Counted from the first letter of the stretch, positions 1-8,611 are shown. The stretch: 64,000 nucleotides of DNA from Streptomyces sp. CB00316 (GCF_001905595.1 NZ_LIXI01000006.1:124001-188000), one strand, 5' to 3'. Made by a program: numbers and translations. Notes: a model not told the origin generated them from the sequence alone.

Positions 1-333
1 CTCGTCCAGGACTTCCTCGACACCCTCACCAGCGGCCAGCGCGAACGCTTCACCGGCCGCTGCCCCGAGGCCATACTGCTCTCCCGGCAGCTCACCGCCG
101 CCGAGAGCGGCCGCTCCAAACGTGCCCAGCGAAAACCCCTGACCAACGGGGAAGCCCGCCGCGCGCTCAAGCACTCCCGGCTCACCGCCCGCCGCATCCG
201 CGAGGACGGCGACCCGCTCCACGGCAGCTACGCACCACCGTGTCGATCCTGTTCGGCGCTCCTCTCCCACTTCGGCGTACGCCCCGTCGACCTCACCACC
301 ACCGGCGCCGCGACCACCGCCGAGAAGGGCTGA
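1..333 (+). CDS. YwqJ-type deaminase toxin domain, C-terminal end only (5' end outside window)
   Basis: The window opens inside a reading frame that ends in TGA at 331-333; 110 residues are visible. A CPEA motif (residues 25-28) and a later PPCRSC motif (about residues 83-88) match the C/H-x-E and PCxxC zinc-binding signatures of the YwqJ-like nucleic-acid deaminase fold, which usually forms the C-terminal toxin of polymorphic toxin proteins. A SUKH-3 gene follows after 10 bases, the standard toxin-immunity order. The delivery and leader regions lie upstream of the window, so the full architecture is unknown. The family call is an inference from motifs plus neighbour. Confidence 0.7.
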   Translation, partial: LVQDFLDTLTSGQRERFTGRCPEAILLSRQLTAAESGRSKRAQRKPLTNGEARRALKHSRLTARRIREDGDPLHGSYAPPCRSCSALLSHFGVRPVDLTTTGAATTAEKG

Positions 334-343
334 CCGCCCACCG

Positions 344-874
344 ATGCACGACCAGCAGCCGCACCTTCCGCATCAGCAGCAACCGCCGCACAACTCCACC
401 CGCTTCCCCGTCGCCGTCGACGCCGCCCTGCGCGCGGCGGGATGGCAGCCCGGGCGATGGGACATCCGGCAGGCCGAGGAGTGGGCCGACGCCCTGCGCG
501 CCCACACCTCGCCCGCCGGGCACCGGCACGCGGTCTTCCCGGCCGCGGTCGAGGCCTGGGCGGAGTTCGGGGCCCTGCACATCACGGCGACCGCACCGGG
601 CCGGCAGATCGCGCCCGCCGCCGTCCACATGGACCCGCTGCACGGGCTGCACCTCGCCCGGACGCTGGGCGACCTGGGACGGGCCCTGGAGACGGAGGTG
701 GCCCCGCTGGGGGCGGAGGGCGAGGAGCAGGCGGTCCTCGCGATCGACACCGAGGGGCGGGTCTACGGCATCGACCACACGGGCGACTGGTTCCTGGGCC
801 GGGACATCGACGAGGCCCTGGCGACGCTGATCACGGGGACGCAGCCGGTGCGCCTGTCGAGCCCGTCCGGCTGA
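344..874 (+). CDS. SUKH-3 domain immunity protein
   Basis: 176 residues. After a short Gln/Pro-rich N-terminus the protein reads as a SUKH-3 domain: an early 'AGW..GR' segment (about 30-40), a central region, and the late motif 'D..G.vYGIDHTGDWFLG.didEAL' (about 130-155). SUKH proteins are cytoplasmic immunity proteins that bind and block nuclease or deaminase toxins. It starts 10 bases after the deaminase stop and is presumably co-transcribed and co-translated with it, so its likely partner is that toxin. Confidence 0.8.
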   Translation: MHDQQPHLPHQQQPPHNSTRFPVAVDAALRAAGWQPGRWDIRQAEEWADALRAHTSPAGHRHAVFPAAVEAWAEFGALHITATAPGRQIAPAAVHMDPLHGLHLARTLGDLGRALETEVAPLGAEGEEQAVLAIDTEGRVYGIDHTGDWFLGRDIDEALATLITGTQPVRLSSPSG

Positions 875-875
875 C

Positions 876-928
876 CCGGCCCGTCCGACCGGCCCAGCCC
901 CTCCGGCCGCCTCAGCCGGACGGGCCGG
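876..928. terminator. Possible bidirectional terminator between convergent genes
   Basis: CCGGCCCGTCCG (876-887) is the perfect reverse complement of CGGACGGGCCGG (917-928), with a 29-base loop. It begins just after the SUKH-3 stop and its second arm lies in the last codons of the convergent kinase gene. The long loop and missing T-run make the call tentative. Confidence 0.35.
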
Positions 929-2243
929 AGACGTCCGGCAGCACCGCCGACACCCGGAACCCGCCCGCGTCAGTAGGACCGGACACGAACACACCCCCCA
1001 GCCCCAGCACCCGCTCCCGCATCCCCACCAACCCGTTCCCCCCGCTCGGCAGCCCCGCATCCGCCACCGCCGCGTCCGAAGGACCGTTCTCCACCTGCAT
1101 CGCGACCTCGGCCCCCCGGTGCGCCAGCCGCACCCACGTCCTCGCGCCCGCCGCATGCTTGTGCACGTTCGTCAGGGCCTCCTGCACCACCCGGAACGCC
1201 GTCTGCTCGACCTCGGGCGCGTACGGGCGCAGCTCCCCGTCCACCGACAGCTCCACCACCATCCCCGCCTGCCGCGACTGCGCCACCAGAGCCTCCAGCT
1301 CGCTCAGCCGGGGCCCGTCCTCCGACGCCGCCGCGGCGGCCGCCGCGGCCGCCTGCCCCACCGCCGCCAGCGGAACCGCACCGCCACCCGCCGCGACCGG
1401 CGCGATCAGCGCGTCCCCGCTCCGCAGCACCCCCAGCATCTCCCGCAACTCCGTCAGCGCCTGCCGCCCCATGTCCCCCACCAGCGCCGCGTTCCGCACC
1501 GCCTTCGCCGGGTCCTTCGGGGCGACGGCCTGAAGCGCCGCGGCATGGACCACCATCAGGCTCACCCGGTGGGCCACCACGTCATGCATCTCCCGCGCGA
1601 TCCGGGTCCGCTCCTCCGTACGCGCCCACTCGGCCCGCTCCTCCGCCCGGTCCGCCAGCAGCGACAGCTCCCGCTCCAGCGAATCCGCACGCTCCCGCAG
1701 GCTCTCCATCAGACGGCGCCGCGCCCCTATGTAGAGGCCGAACAGCACGGAGGGGGCCGTCAGGCCCACCGACATGAAGACGGACACCAGGGGCACATAC
1801 CAGTCCCCCGGCCCGAAATCAGCCTGCTCGGCAACGCTCTGGCGCAGCCGTACATAGGTGACGATGAACGTCCCCACCAACGACATCCCCGCCAGGACGA
1901 CGGTGATCCGGCGCGGCACCTCGGACGCGGCCAGCGTGTACAGGCCCACCAGGCCCATCAGGAAGCCCATCTCGGCAGGCGTCGTCGCGATCGACACCAG
2001 CACCACGGCGATCGGCCACCGCCGCCGTACGAGCAGCACCGAACCCGCGAGCAGTCCGAACACCACACCCGCCGGCGTCGGCAACCCGGTGTTCCCGGCG
2101 AAATCAACCCCCTCCAGGCCACACTCCAGCGCCGATACCAGCGCCAGTCCCACGTCCAGGGCGACACCGCGCCGCCGTTCCCACCACCAGTAGCCGCGGG
2201 TGGTCGATCCCGCCGCCTCCCGGTCTGCCCCCGTTGCGGTCAT
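912..2243 (-). CDS. Orphan sensor histidine kinase (HisKA_3 / NarL-LiaS type)
   Basis: 443 residues from the ATG at 2243; an in-frame start 25 codons upstream is less likely because the family normally begins near here. Hydrophobic segments at about 28-45, 56-72, 77-97, 100-125 and 148-172 form the membrane sensor. A coiled-coil stretch (about 177-205) leads to the dimerisation/phosphoacceptor box 'R.RIAREMHDVVAHRVSLMV' with H220. A HATPase_c end carries N and GNGLVGM(R)ER G-box features. No response-regulator gene is adjacent, so its partner is elsewhere. An alanine-rich insert after the DHp helix is low-complexity. Confidence 0.85.
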   Translation of the reverse strand: MTATGADREAAGSTTRGYWWWERRRGVALDVGLALVSALECGLEGVDFAGNTGLPTPAGVVFGLLAGSVLLVRRRWPIAVVLVSIATTPAEMGFLMGLVGLYTLAASEVPRRITVVLAGMSLVGTFIVTYVRLRQSVAEQADFGPGDWYVPLVSVFMSVGLTAPSVLFGLYIGARRRLMESLRERADSLERELSLLADRAEERAEWARTEERTRIAREMHDVVAHRVSLMVVHAAALQAVAPKDPAKAVRNAALVGDMGRQALTELREMLGVLRSGDALIAPVAAGGGAVPLAAVGQAAAAAAAAASEDGPRLSELEALVAQSRQAGMVVELSVDGELRPYAPEVEQTAFRVVQEALTNVHKHAAGARTWVRLAHRGAEVAMQVENGPSDAAVADAGLPSGGNGLVGMRERVLGLGGVFVSGPTDAGGFRVSAVLPDVSGPSG

Positions 2244-2399
2244 GGCATCCAGCCTACGGGCGGCCGCATCCCATTTTCCGGTGACCGGCAACAGCACGTT
2301 CCGCGTTCGAACGAGCACGAAACACGCGCCGATCGCCTGAAATGGCGAATCGACCGCGTTTTCGACCCGAGCGTCCGCATACCGGACGACGCTCTCCGT

Positions 2400-2896
2400 A
2401 TGACCGAGACCACAAGCAAGTACGCCGACCTCGAGGGCCTCCGACCCAGGCGGTGGCGCTGCGCCGGGAGGGGCTCAGCGTGCGCCAGATCAGGGACCGC
2501 CCGAACGCCAAGGACGACCTCAGGGAGAAGGCCCGCGCGCTTCGGCTCCAGGGCATGACGTACGACCAGATCCAAGTGGAGCTGGGGTGGTCGAAGAGTT
2601 CGATCTCGCTCTGGGTACGGGGCCTGCCGAAACCGGAGCCGCGCTACACGGAAGAGGAGCGCATCTTCTGGTCGGAGCTCACCGGGGTGCCCCGCAGTGA
2701 CTTCATGAAGGCGACACTCAAGAAACACGCCCCGAAGACCAACCGCAAGAACACAGGCGAGGCCTACCGCGGCCGCCTCGTCATCTACGTGACCAAGAGT
2801 GCGGAGCTCTATCGTCGCGTAGAAGGCGCTTGGTACGGCATAGTGTTGGGTGCCGATCCGGCGAACCGACTCAATGTCCGGTTTAGCAGGGATTAG
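2400..2896 (+). pseudogene. Decayed HTH protein upstream of tRNA-Gln/glmU (frameshift plus internal deletions)
   Basis: An ATG at 2400 opens 'MTETTSKYADLEGLRPR', then the natural continuation 'AVALRREGLSVRQIRDR' is one frame away, consistent with loss of one G in the run near 2450. Further on, 'PNAKDDLREKARALRLQGM' (a resolvase-like HTH, 'TYDQIQVELGWSKSSISLWV') reads intact, but the text then jumps from 'EPRYTEEER' to 'IFWSELTGVPRSDFMKATLKKH', lacking the roughly 100-residue middle I recall for the Streptomyces homologue. The C-terminus (ELYRRVEGAWYGIVLGA) is recognisable. So one frameshift and probably two in-frame deletions. A functional shortened protein starting upstream at 2342 is less likely. 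Confidence 0.65.
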
Positions 2897-2969
2897 TCCC
2901 CCATGGTGTAATCAGGCAGCACTGCGGTTTTTGGTACCGTCTGTTCAGGTTCAAATCCTGATGGGGGAG
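2897..2969 (+). tRNA. tRNA-Gln (anticodon TTG)
   Basis: Acceptor stem TCCCCCA (2897-2903) pairs with TGGGGGA (2962-2968), discriminator G2969. The anticodon stem GCGGT/ACCGT holds the loop TTTTGGT, giving anticodon TTG. The T-arm is TCAGG-TTCAAAT-CCTGA. The D-loop carries one more base than the common Streptomyces form, which is tolerated. No CCA is encoded. The tRNA lies directly 3' of the decayed HTH gene and 108 bases before glmU. Confidence 0.93.
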
Positions 2970-3077
2970 CTCGGCACGCGGGCCCCGACCACACCGGTCG
3001 GGGCCCGCCCCCGTTTCCGCCGGAAACACCCCCGGTATCCTGCGGATGACCACCACCCGAAGCCGAAGGGCACATCC

Positions 3078-4526
3078 GTGAGCGCAACCAGCCCGGCAGC
3101 CGTCGTCGTCCTCGCAGCGGGTGAGGGCACCCGCATGAAGTCGAAGACACCCAAGGTCCTGCACGAGATCTCCGGGCGCTCGCTCGTCGGACATGTCGTC
3201 GCCGCCGCCCGTGAGCTGGACCCCCAGCACCTCGTCGTGGTCGTCGGGCACGCCAGTGAGCAGGTCACCGCGCACCTGAACGCCGGCGACGCCCCTGTGC
3301 GCACCGCCTTCCAGGCCGAGCAGAACGGGACCGGGCACGCCGTCCGTATGGGGCTCGAAGAGCTCGGCGGGTCCGTCGACGGCACCGTGATCGTCGTCTG
3401 CGGCGACACCCCGCTGCTCTCCGGCGAGACGCTCGGCGCGCTCGCCGCCACCCACGCCGCCGACGCCAACGCGGTCACCGTCCTGACCGCCGAGGTCCCG
3501 GACTCCACCGGCTACGGGCGCATCGTGCGCGACGCGGCCTCCGGCGCGGTCACCGAGATCGTCGAGCACAAGGACGCCACCGACGAGCAGCGGGCGATCT
3601 CGGAGATCAACTCCGGGGTGTTCGCGTTCGACGGGTCGCTCCTGGCCGACGCGCTGGGCAAGGTGCGCACCGACAACAGCCAGGGCGAGGAGTACCTCAC
3701 CGATGTGCTCTCCATCCTGCGTGAGGCGGGGCACCGCGTCGGGGCGTCCGTGGCGGGCGACCACCGCGAGATCCTCGGCATCAACAACCGGCTCCAGCTC
3801 GCCGAGGCACGCCGGCTGCTGAACGAGCGGCTGCTGGAGCGGGCGATGCTCGCGGGCGTGACCGTCGTCGACCCGGCGTCCACGCTGATCGACGCGACCG
3901 TGACGTACGAGCGTGACGCGGTCGTGCACCCGGGGACGCAGCTGCTGGGGACCACCCATCTCGCTGAGGACAGTGAGGTGGGGCCGAACTCCCGGCTCAA
4001 GGACACCGTCGTGCACGCCGGGGCCCGGGTGGACAACTCCGTGACGGACTCGGCCGAGGTCGGCCCGGGGGCGTCCGTCGGGCCGTACGCGTACCTGCGG
4101 CCGGGGACGCGGCTGGGGACGAAGGCCAAGGCCGGTACGTACGTGGAGATGAAGAACGCCACCATCGGGGAAGGGACCAAGGTCCCGCATCTCAGCTACG
4201 TCGGTGACGCGACCATCGGCGATCACACCAACATCGGTGCCGCCAGCGTCTTCGTGAACTACGACGGGGTGGCCAAGCACCACACGACGATCGGCTCCCA
4301 CTGCCGTACCGGTTCGGACAATATGTTTGTGGCACCCGTCACGGTCGGGGACGGGGTCTACACCGCCGCCGGTTCGGTCATCACGAAGGACGTCCCCGCC
4401 GGTTCGCTCGCCGTGGCGCGGGGCCAGCAACGGAATATCGAGGGTTGGGTGGCCCGGAAGCGTCCGGGCAGCGCGGCCGCTCAGGCTGCTCAGGCATCCT
4501 CGCAGGGAGCCGACGGCGAAAGCTGA
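3078..4526 (+). CDS. glmU: Bifunctional N-acetylglucosamine-1-phosphate uridyltransferase / glucosamine-1-phosphate acetyltransferase
   Basis: 482 residues from GTG 3078, preceded by a purine-rich site (GAAGGG, 3064-3069). The N-terminal nucleotidyltransferase begins 'VVLAAGEGTRMKS.TPKVLH', the signature that binds UTP; the C-terminal half is a left-handed beta-helix of hexapeptide repeats (from about residue 265) with the acetyltransferase motif 'YvGDATIGdhtNIGAASVFVNYDG'. It makes UDP-GlcNAc for peptidoglycan in the cytosol. The C-terminal tail is Ala/Gln rich and probably disordered. It is followed by prs, the conserved actinobacterial order. Confidence 0.97.
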   Translation: MSATSPAAVVVLAAGEGTRMKSKTPKVLHEISGRSLVGHVVAAARELDPQHLVVVVGHASEQVTAHLNAGDAPVRTAFQAEQNGTGHAVRMGLEELGGSVDGTVIVVCGDTPLLSGETLGALAATHAADANAVTVLTAEVPDSTGYGRIVRDAASGAVTEIVEHKDATDEQRAISEINSGVFAFDGSLLADALGKVRTDNSQGEEYLTDVLSILREAGHRVGASVAGDHREILGINNRLQLAEARRLLNERLLERAMLAGVTVVDPASTLIDATVTYERDAVVHPGTQLLGTTHLAEDSEVGPNSRLKDTVVHAGARVDNSVTDSAEVGPGASVGPYAYLRPGTRLGTKAKAGTYVEMKNATIGEGTKVPHLSYVGDATIGDHTNIGAASVFVNYDGVAKHHTTIGSHCRTGSDNMFVAPVTVGDGVYTAAGSVITKDVPAGSLAVARGQQRNIEGWVARKRPGSAAAQAAQASSQGADGES

Positions 4527-4645
4527 CCGGAAACAGGTGCGTCGGTGACGGCGTACCGTGATAGATGCTCACCCATTTCGGCTGGCTCGTTGCACATCGG
4601 GACCTATGCGTGCAGCGCCAGATACACGTCTGAGGAGACTGTGCT

Positions 4646-5623
4646 GTGACCGGGATCAAGACGACCGGCGAGAAGAAACTGATGCTCTTCTCCGGCCGCG
4701 CCCACCCCGAGCTGGCCGAGGAGGTCGCACACCAACTGGGTGTCGGTCTCGTGCCGACGAAGGCCTTCGATTTCGCCAACGGTGAGATCTACGTGCGGTT
4801 CCAGGAGTCGGCACGTGGCGCGGACTGCTTCCTGATCCAGAGCCACACGGCTCCGATCAACAAGTGGATCATGGAGCAGCTGATCATGCTGGACGCGCTG
4901 AAGCGCGCGTCGGCCCGCTCCATCACGGTGATCGTGCCCTTCTACGGGTACGCCCGCCAGGACAAGAAGCACCGTGGCCGTGAGCCGATCTCGGCCCGTA
5001 TGGTGGCGGACCTGATGGCGACGGCGGGCGCGGACCGGATCCTCACGGTCGATCTGCACACGGACCAGATCCAGGGCTTCTTCGACGGTCCGGTGGACCA
5101 CCTGTTCGCGCTGCCGATCCTGGCGGACTACGTGGGCGCCAAGGTCGACCGCTCCAAGCTGACGATCGTGTCGCCGGACGCGGGCCGCGTGCGGGTCGCC
5201 GACCGCTGGTGCGACCGGCTGGACGCGCCGCTGGCGATCGTGCACAAGCGCCGCGACAAGGATGTGCCGAACCAGGTCTCCGTCCACGAGGTCGTGGGCA
5301 ACGTCGAGGGCCGGGTCTGTGTACTGGTCGACGACATGATCGACACGGGTGGCACGATCTGCGCCGCCGCGGACGCGCTGTTCGCGCACGGTGCGGAGGA
5401 CGTCATCGTGACGGCGACGCACGGTGTGCTGTCGGGTCCGGCGGCGGACCGGCTGAAGAACTCGAAGGTGAGCGAGTTCGTGTTCACGGACACGCTGCCG
5501 ACCCCGGGTGAGCTGGAGCTGGACAAGATCACGGTGCTGTCGATCGCGCCGACGATCGCGCGCGCGGTGCGCGAGGTGTTCGAGGACGGTTCGGTGACGA
5601 GCCTCTTCGAGGAGCAGGGCTGA
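4646..5623 (+). CDS. prs: Ribose-phosphate pyrophosphokinase (PRPP synthetase)
   Basis: 325 residues from GTG 4646, with GAGGAG at 4632-4637 as a good ribosome site. It makes PRPP from ribose-5-phosphate and ATP for nucleotide, histidine and tryptophan synthesis. Visible signatures: 'FANGEIYVRFQESARG' (flexible loop/ATP site), 'YGYARQDKKHRGREPISARM', the PRPP-synthetase signature 'DLHTDQIQGFF', and the PRPP loop 'VLVDDMIDTGGTI'. Length is normal for the family. It follows glmU by 119 bases and may share its transcript. Confidence 0.97.
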   Translation: MTGIKTTGEKKLMLFSGRAHPELAEEVAHQLGVGLVPTKAFDFANGEIYVRFQESARGADCFLIQSHTAPINKWIMEQLIMLDALKRASARSITVIVPFYGYARQDKKHRGREPISARMVADLMATAGADRILTVDLHTDQIQGFFDGPVDHLFALPILADYVGAKVDRSKLTIVSPDAGRVRVADRWCDRLDAPLAIVHKRRDKDVPNQVSVHEVVGNVEGRVCVLVDDMIDTGGTICAAADALFAHGAEDVIVTATHGVLSGPAADRLKNSKVSEFVFTDTLPTPGELELDKITVLSIAPTIARAVREVFEDGSVTSLFEEQG

Positions 5624-5671
5624 CCGGAGGAGCGGGGCCGGCCGCCTGAGAGCGGCCCCCGCTGATCCACT

Positions 5672-5732
5672 TTGGGGTACGGCCTCCCCGCCGGGTAGAC
5701 TCACCGAGTTGCTCGGCGAGGGAGGCCGTACC
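5672..5732 (+). promoter_or_regulatory. rplY promoter embedded in nested inverted repeats
   Basis: A 13-base perfect inverted repeat (GGTACGGCCTCCC 5676-5688 / GGGAGGCCGTACC 5720-5732) encloses a second one (CTCACCGAG 5700-5708 / CTCGGCGAG 5712-5720, one mismatch). Inside lies TAGACT (5696-5701), a good Streptomyces -10 hexamer, 18 bases after TTGGGG (5672-5677). It may be a promoter with an operator, an attenuating leader of rplY, or a terminator of prs; no T-run follows. Confidence 0.5.
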
Positions 5733-5845
5733 TGTGTGTACGGTGCTCCGTTATCGACGCGCTCTTCGTAGCAGGCCTGTCGTGGGCCGGGTGACCGTTC
5801 GAGATCCGTTTCCGACGGTTCCGTCACCTGACGAGGAGTGCAACC

Positions 5846-6430
5846 ATGGCTGAGATCAAGCTCGCCACCGAGGTCCGTACCGAGTTCGGCAAGGGCGCCG
5901 CCCGCCGTATCCGTCGTGCCAACCGGGTCCCCGCGGTCGTCTACGGCCACGGCGCCGAGTCGGTCCACATCACGCTGCCGGGCCACGAGCTGCTGCTCGC
6001 GCTGCGTACGGCCAACGTGCTGATCGGTCTGGAGATCGACGGCAAGGACGCGCTGGTCATCCCGAAGGCCGTGCAGCGTCACCCCCTCAAGGGCACCATC
6101 GAGCACGTCGACCTGCTGACCGTGAAGCGCGGCGAGAAGGTCAACGTCGAGATCGCGGTGCACGCCGAGGGCGACCTGGCGCCGGGCGCCAACCTGCTCG
6201 AGTTCGTGCTGAACACGCTGCTCGTCGAGGCCGAGGCCACCCACATCCCCGAGTCCGTGACGGTCTCCGTCGAGGGCCTGGACGCCGGTGACTCGATCGT
6301 CGCCAAGGACATCCCGCTGCCGAAGGGCTCCGTGCTCGCCGGTGACGAGGACGCGATCGTGATCCAGGTCGTCGCCGCGCAGGCCGAGGAGCCGTCCGCC
6401 GAGGGCGAGACCGAGACCGTCGAGGCCTGA
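5846..6430 (+). CDS. rplY: 50S ribosomal protein L25 (Ctc/TL5 type)
   Basis: 194 residues from ATG 5846, with GAGGAG at 5832-5837. The N-terminal L25 domain (about 1-90, 'EVRTEFGKGAARRIRRANRVPAVVYGHG') binds 5S rRNA; the C-terminal TL5/CTC beta domain (about 95-185) and an acidic tail give the long form typical of actinobacteria. It precedes pth, as in most relatives, and has its own candidate promoter within inverted repeats upstream. Confidence 0.96.
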   Translation: MAEIKLATEVRTEFGKGAARRIRRANRVPAVVYGHGAESVHITLPGHELLLALRTANVLIGLEIDGKDALVIPKAVQRHPLKGTIEHVDLLTVKRGEKVNVEIAVHAEGDLAPGANLLEFVLNTLLVEAEATHIPESVTVSVEGLDAGDSIVAKDIPLPKGSVLAGDEDAIVIQVVAAQAEEPSAEGETETVEA

Positions 6431-6593
6431 GCCCTCGCCGCTCCCGTTCGACCCGCTTGACGCTTGACCTGCTTGACGTTCCACCTGCTTGACTGACGGG
6501 GTGGTGGTTCCCTTCCGGGGGAGCCGCCGCCCCGTTTCGCTGTGCCCCCCGCGTACGACCCGTGACTTCCGCATACGAGGAGACCGAGCGCTG

Positions 6594-7187
6594 ATGTCCG
6601 ACGCCACCGACCCCTGGCTCATCGTGGGCCTCGGCAACCCCGGCCCCGAGTACGCGGCGAACCGGCACAACGTCGGGTTCATGGTGGCCGATCTGCTGGC
6701 CGAGCGGATCGGCGGGAAGTTCAAGCGGGCGCAGAAGGCGCAGGCGCAGGTGGTGGAGGGGCGGATCGGTCCGCCGGGCCCGGGGAGCCGGCGGGTGGTG
6801 CTGGCGAAGCCGATGTCGTACATGAATCTGTCCGGCGGGCCGGTGACGGCGCTGCGGGACTTCTACAAGGTGCCGACCGATCACATCGTGGCGATCCACG
6901 ACGAACTGGACATCGACTACGGGATGCTGCGGCTGAAGCTGGGCGGCGGGGACAACGGGCACAACGGGCTGAAGTCGATGACGAAGTCGATGGGTCCGGA
7001 ATATCACCGGGTACGGTTCGGGATCGGGCGGCCGCCGGGGCGGATGCAGGTCGCGGACTTCGTGCTGAAGGATTTCGGGTCGGTGGAGCGCAAGGAGCTG
7101 GCGTTCTGGGTGGACCGGGCGGCGGACTCGGTGGAGTGTCTGCTGGCGGAGGGGCTGGAGCGGGCGCAGAGCGCGTACAACTCCTGA
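6594..7187 (+). CDS. pth: Peptidyl-tRNA hydrolase
   Basis: 197 residues from ATG 6594, with GAGGAG at 6577-6582. It frees tRNAs from peptidyl-tRNA released by stalled ribosomes. Family features: 'WLIVGLGNPGPEYAANRHNVGFM' containing the catalytic His of HNVGF, 'KPMSYMNLSGGPV', 'HDELDIDYGMLRLKLGGGDNGHNGLKS' with substrate-binding Asp, Asn and His. Length is typical. It follows rplY by 163 bases. Confidence 0.96.
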   Translation: MSDATDPWLIVGLGNPGPEYAANRHNVGFMVADLLAERIGGKFKRAQKAQAQVVEGRIGPPGPGSRRVVLAKPMSYMNLSGGPVTALRDFYKVPTDHIVAIHDELDIDYGMLRLKLGGGDNGHNGLKSMTKSMGPEYHRVRFGIGRPPGRMQVADFVLKDFGSVERKELAFWVDRAADSVECLLAEGLERAQSAYNS

Positions 7188-7226
7188 CCGGCCGCGCGGA
7201 TGGGTGCGACTGTACGATCGCGGCTC

Positions 7227-7670
7227 ATGACACACGTCCGTAGCGCCGCGGTGGTCCTGGTCATCCTGCTCCTGCTTGGCGCGGGAGCCTGGGCCTCGTG
7301 GGAGTCGGCGCACCACGTCCTGCTGCCCAAAGGGCGGCAGCACGGTGTTCTCACGGTGGCCGCGTGCGGTGAGCAGATGTGCAACGGCCGCTATGTCCCC
7401 GACGGCGAAGGTCCGCCGCGCACGACGGTGACCATCGAGCGGTCGGTGGCGGTTCGGACAGGCCGGGGGCTGCCTGTGGTGGTGAAGCCGGGCACGGAAG
7501 TGGCGGTCCGGACCGGGTGGAGTGGAGGTCTGCACGCCTGGTTGCCGCTGGGCGGGGCGATGCTGCTGGCGGCCCCGCTGGCCGCGGGTGGTCTGCGGGC
7601 GACGCGGACGGCGTGGTCACTGGCGGGCGCCGGCGGGATGCTCGTGGTGGCGACCTTCCTCGCGGTGTGA
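7227..7670 (+). CDS. Small membrane protein of unknown function
   Basis: 147 residues starting 'MTHVRSAAVVLVILLLLG' (ATG 7227). One N-terminal transmembrane segment (about 5-24) is followed by an extracytoplasmic region with two cysteines ('AACGEQMCNGRYVP', possible disulfide) and two C-terminal hydrophobic segments (about 98-113 and 124-146). No enzymatic motif is visible. It lies 39 bases after pth and may be co-transcribed. I do not recognise the family beyond a conserved-looking Streptomyces membrane protein. Confidence 0.7.
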   Translation: MTHVRSAAVVLVILLLLGAGAWASWESAHHVLLPKGRQHGVLTVAACGEQMCNGRYVPDGEGPPRTTVTIERSVAVRTGRGLPVVVKPGTEVAVRTGWSGGLHAWLPLGGAMLLAAPLAAGGLRATRTAWSLAGAGGMLVVATFLAV

Positions 7671-7736
7671 CCGTGGTCCCCGGGGGGGGCCACGATCGTT
7701 ATGAACCGGCGGGGCGGGTCGGGTCGGTGGTGCGGC

Positions 7737-7742
7737 TAAGAT
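7737..7742 (+). promoter_or_regulatory. Candidate -10 element for the LAETG surface protein
   Basis: TAAGAT at 7737-7742 is a good -10 hexamer 54 bases before the start at 7796; no convincing -35 is seen, so only this element is claimed. Confidence 0.35.
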
Positions 7743-7795
7743 GCCCCTTCGCCGCCCTCCACGGCAAATTTCACCTCTCAGATGGACGAGTGCCC

Positions 7796-8611
7796 ATGCA
7801 ACGCTTCCTGACTCCGTTCGGTGCCCTGGTCGCTGCCGTGACGACCTGTCTCGTGCTGGCCCCGGCCGCCGCAGCCACGGACGGCCCGACCCACCCGACC
7901 CTGCGCCAGCAACTTCCTTTGACTGCAGCCGAGTTCGCCGACGGGAAGGCCGCTGAGGAGTGCCCGGGCGTCCCCACCGACAAGGACGGCTGGCACTTCA
8001 TTCTCCCGGGCAACACCGCGACCTTCACCAAGCTGACGGTCACTTTCGAGCCGGGCGGCGAGCAGGAGATCACGGTCTTCGGTCCGCCGAAGGACGACCA
8101 CGCCTACGCCATCTCCGAGCCGGGTGCCGAGCTGACCGCGATCAGGGCGGAGATCAAGGGCACGGTCAAGCACAACAAGTTCAACCTGTCGCACACCTGC
8201 CCGGCCTCGGTGACCCCGACGCCGTCGGGCACCCCCACCGACACCCCCACCGACACCCCGACCGACACCCCGACCGACACCCCGACGGACACGCCGACGG
8301 ACACGCCCACGAGCACCCCGACGGACACGCCCACCGACACCCCCACGAGCACCCCGACCGACGAGCCGGGCTCGACCCCGTCGGCCACCGCTCCGGCCAC
8401 GACCACACCGGAGTCACCGGGTGTGGCTCCGTCCGCCTCGGAGAGCACGGGCACGGGCACGGGCACCGACAAGGGCACCGGCGACCTGGCCGAGACCGGT
8501 TCCAGTGTCCCGGTGGGCGTCTTGGCCGCCACCGCCGTCGCCCTCGCTGGTGCCGGCGCCTTCCTGGTGACCCGCCGCCGCAAGACGCAGCAGTCGGCCG
8601 CCCAGGGCTGA
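7796..8611 (+). CDS. Sortase-anchored (LAETG) surface protein with a PT-D repeat stalk
   Basis: 271 residues from ATG 7796 (a GTG two codons upstream is in frame; spacing to the GGACGAG site favours the ATG). A Sec signal peptide (about 1-26, ending AAAATDG) is followed by a beta-rich extracellular domain (about 30-140) with two cysteines, a Thr-Pro-Thr-Asp repeat stalk (about 146-190), and the sorting signal LAETG followed by a hydrophobic helix and an RRRK tail. LAxTG signals are the usual targets of class E sortases, which attach proteins to peptidoglycan. The stalk is a likely O-glycosylation target. Confidence 0.85.
   Translation: MQRFLTPFGALVAAVTTCLVLAPAAAATDGPTHPTLRQQLPLTAAEFADGKAAEECPGVPTDKDGWHFILPGNTATFTKLTVTFEPGGEQEITVFGPPKDDHAYAISEPGAELTAIRAEIKGTVKHNKFNLSHTCPASVTPTPSGTPTDTPTDTPTDTPTDTPTDTPTDTPTSTPTDTPTDTPTSTPTDEPGSTPSATAPATTTPESPGVAPSASESTGTGTGTDKGTGDLAETGSSVPVGVLAATAVALAGAGAFLVTRRRKTQQSAAQG
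8231..8363 (+). repeat. Tandem 12-base repeat encoding TPTD/TPTS
   Basis: About eleven copies of ACN-CCN-ACN-GAC (or AGC), all in frame, encode the cell-wall spanning stalk. The variation in third bases is limited, so slipped-strand copy-number change between strains is expected. Confidence 0.85.

Noticed and set aside
8231..8363. Short tandem repeats that could suggest a CRISPR array
   Set aside because: The unit is 12 bases without spacers and encodes the TPTD stalk; no cas genes are present.
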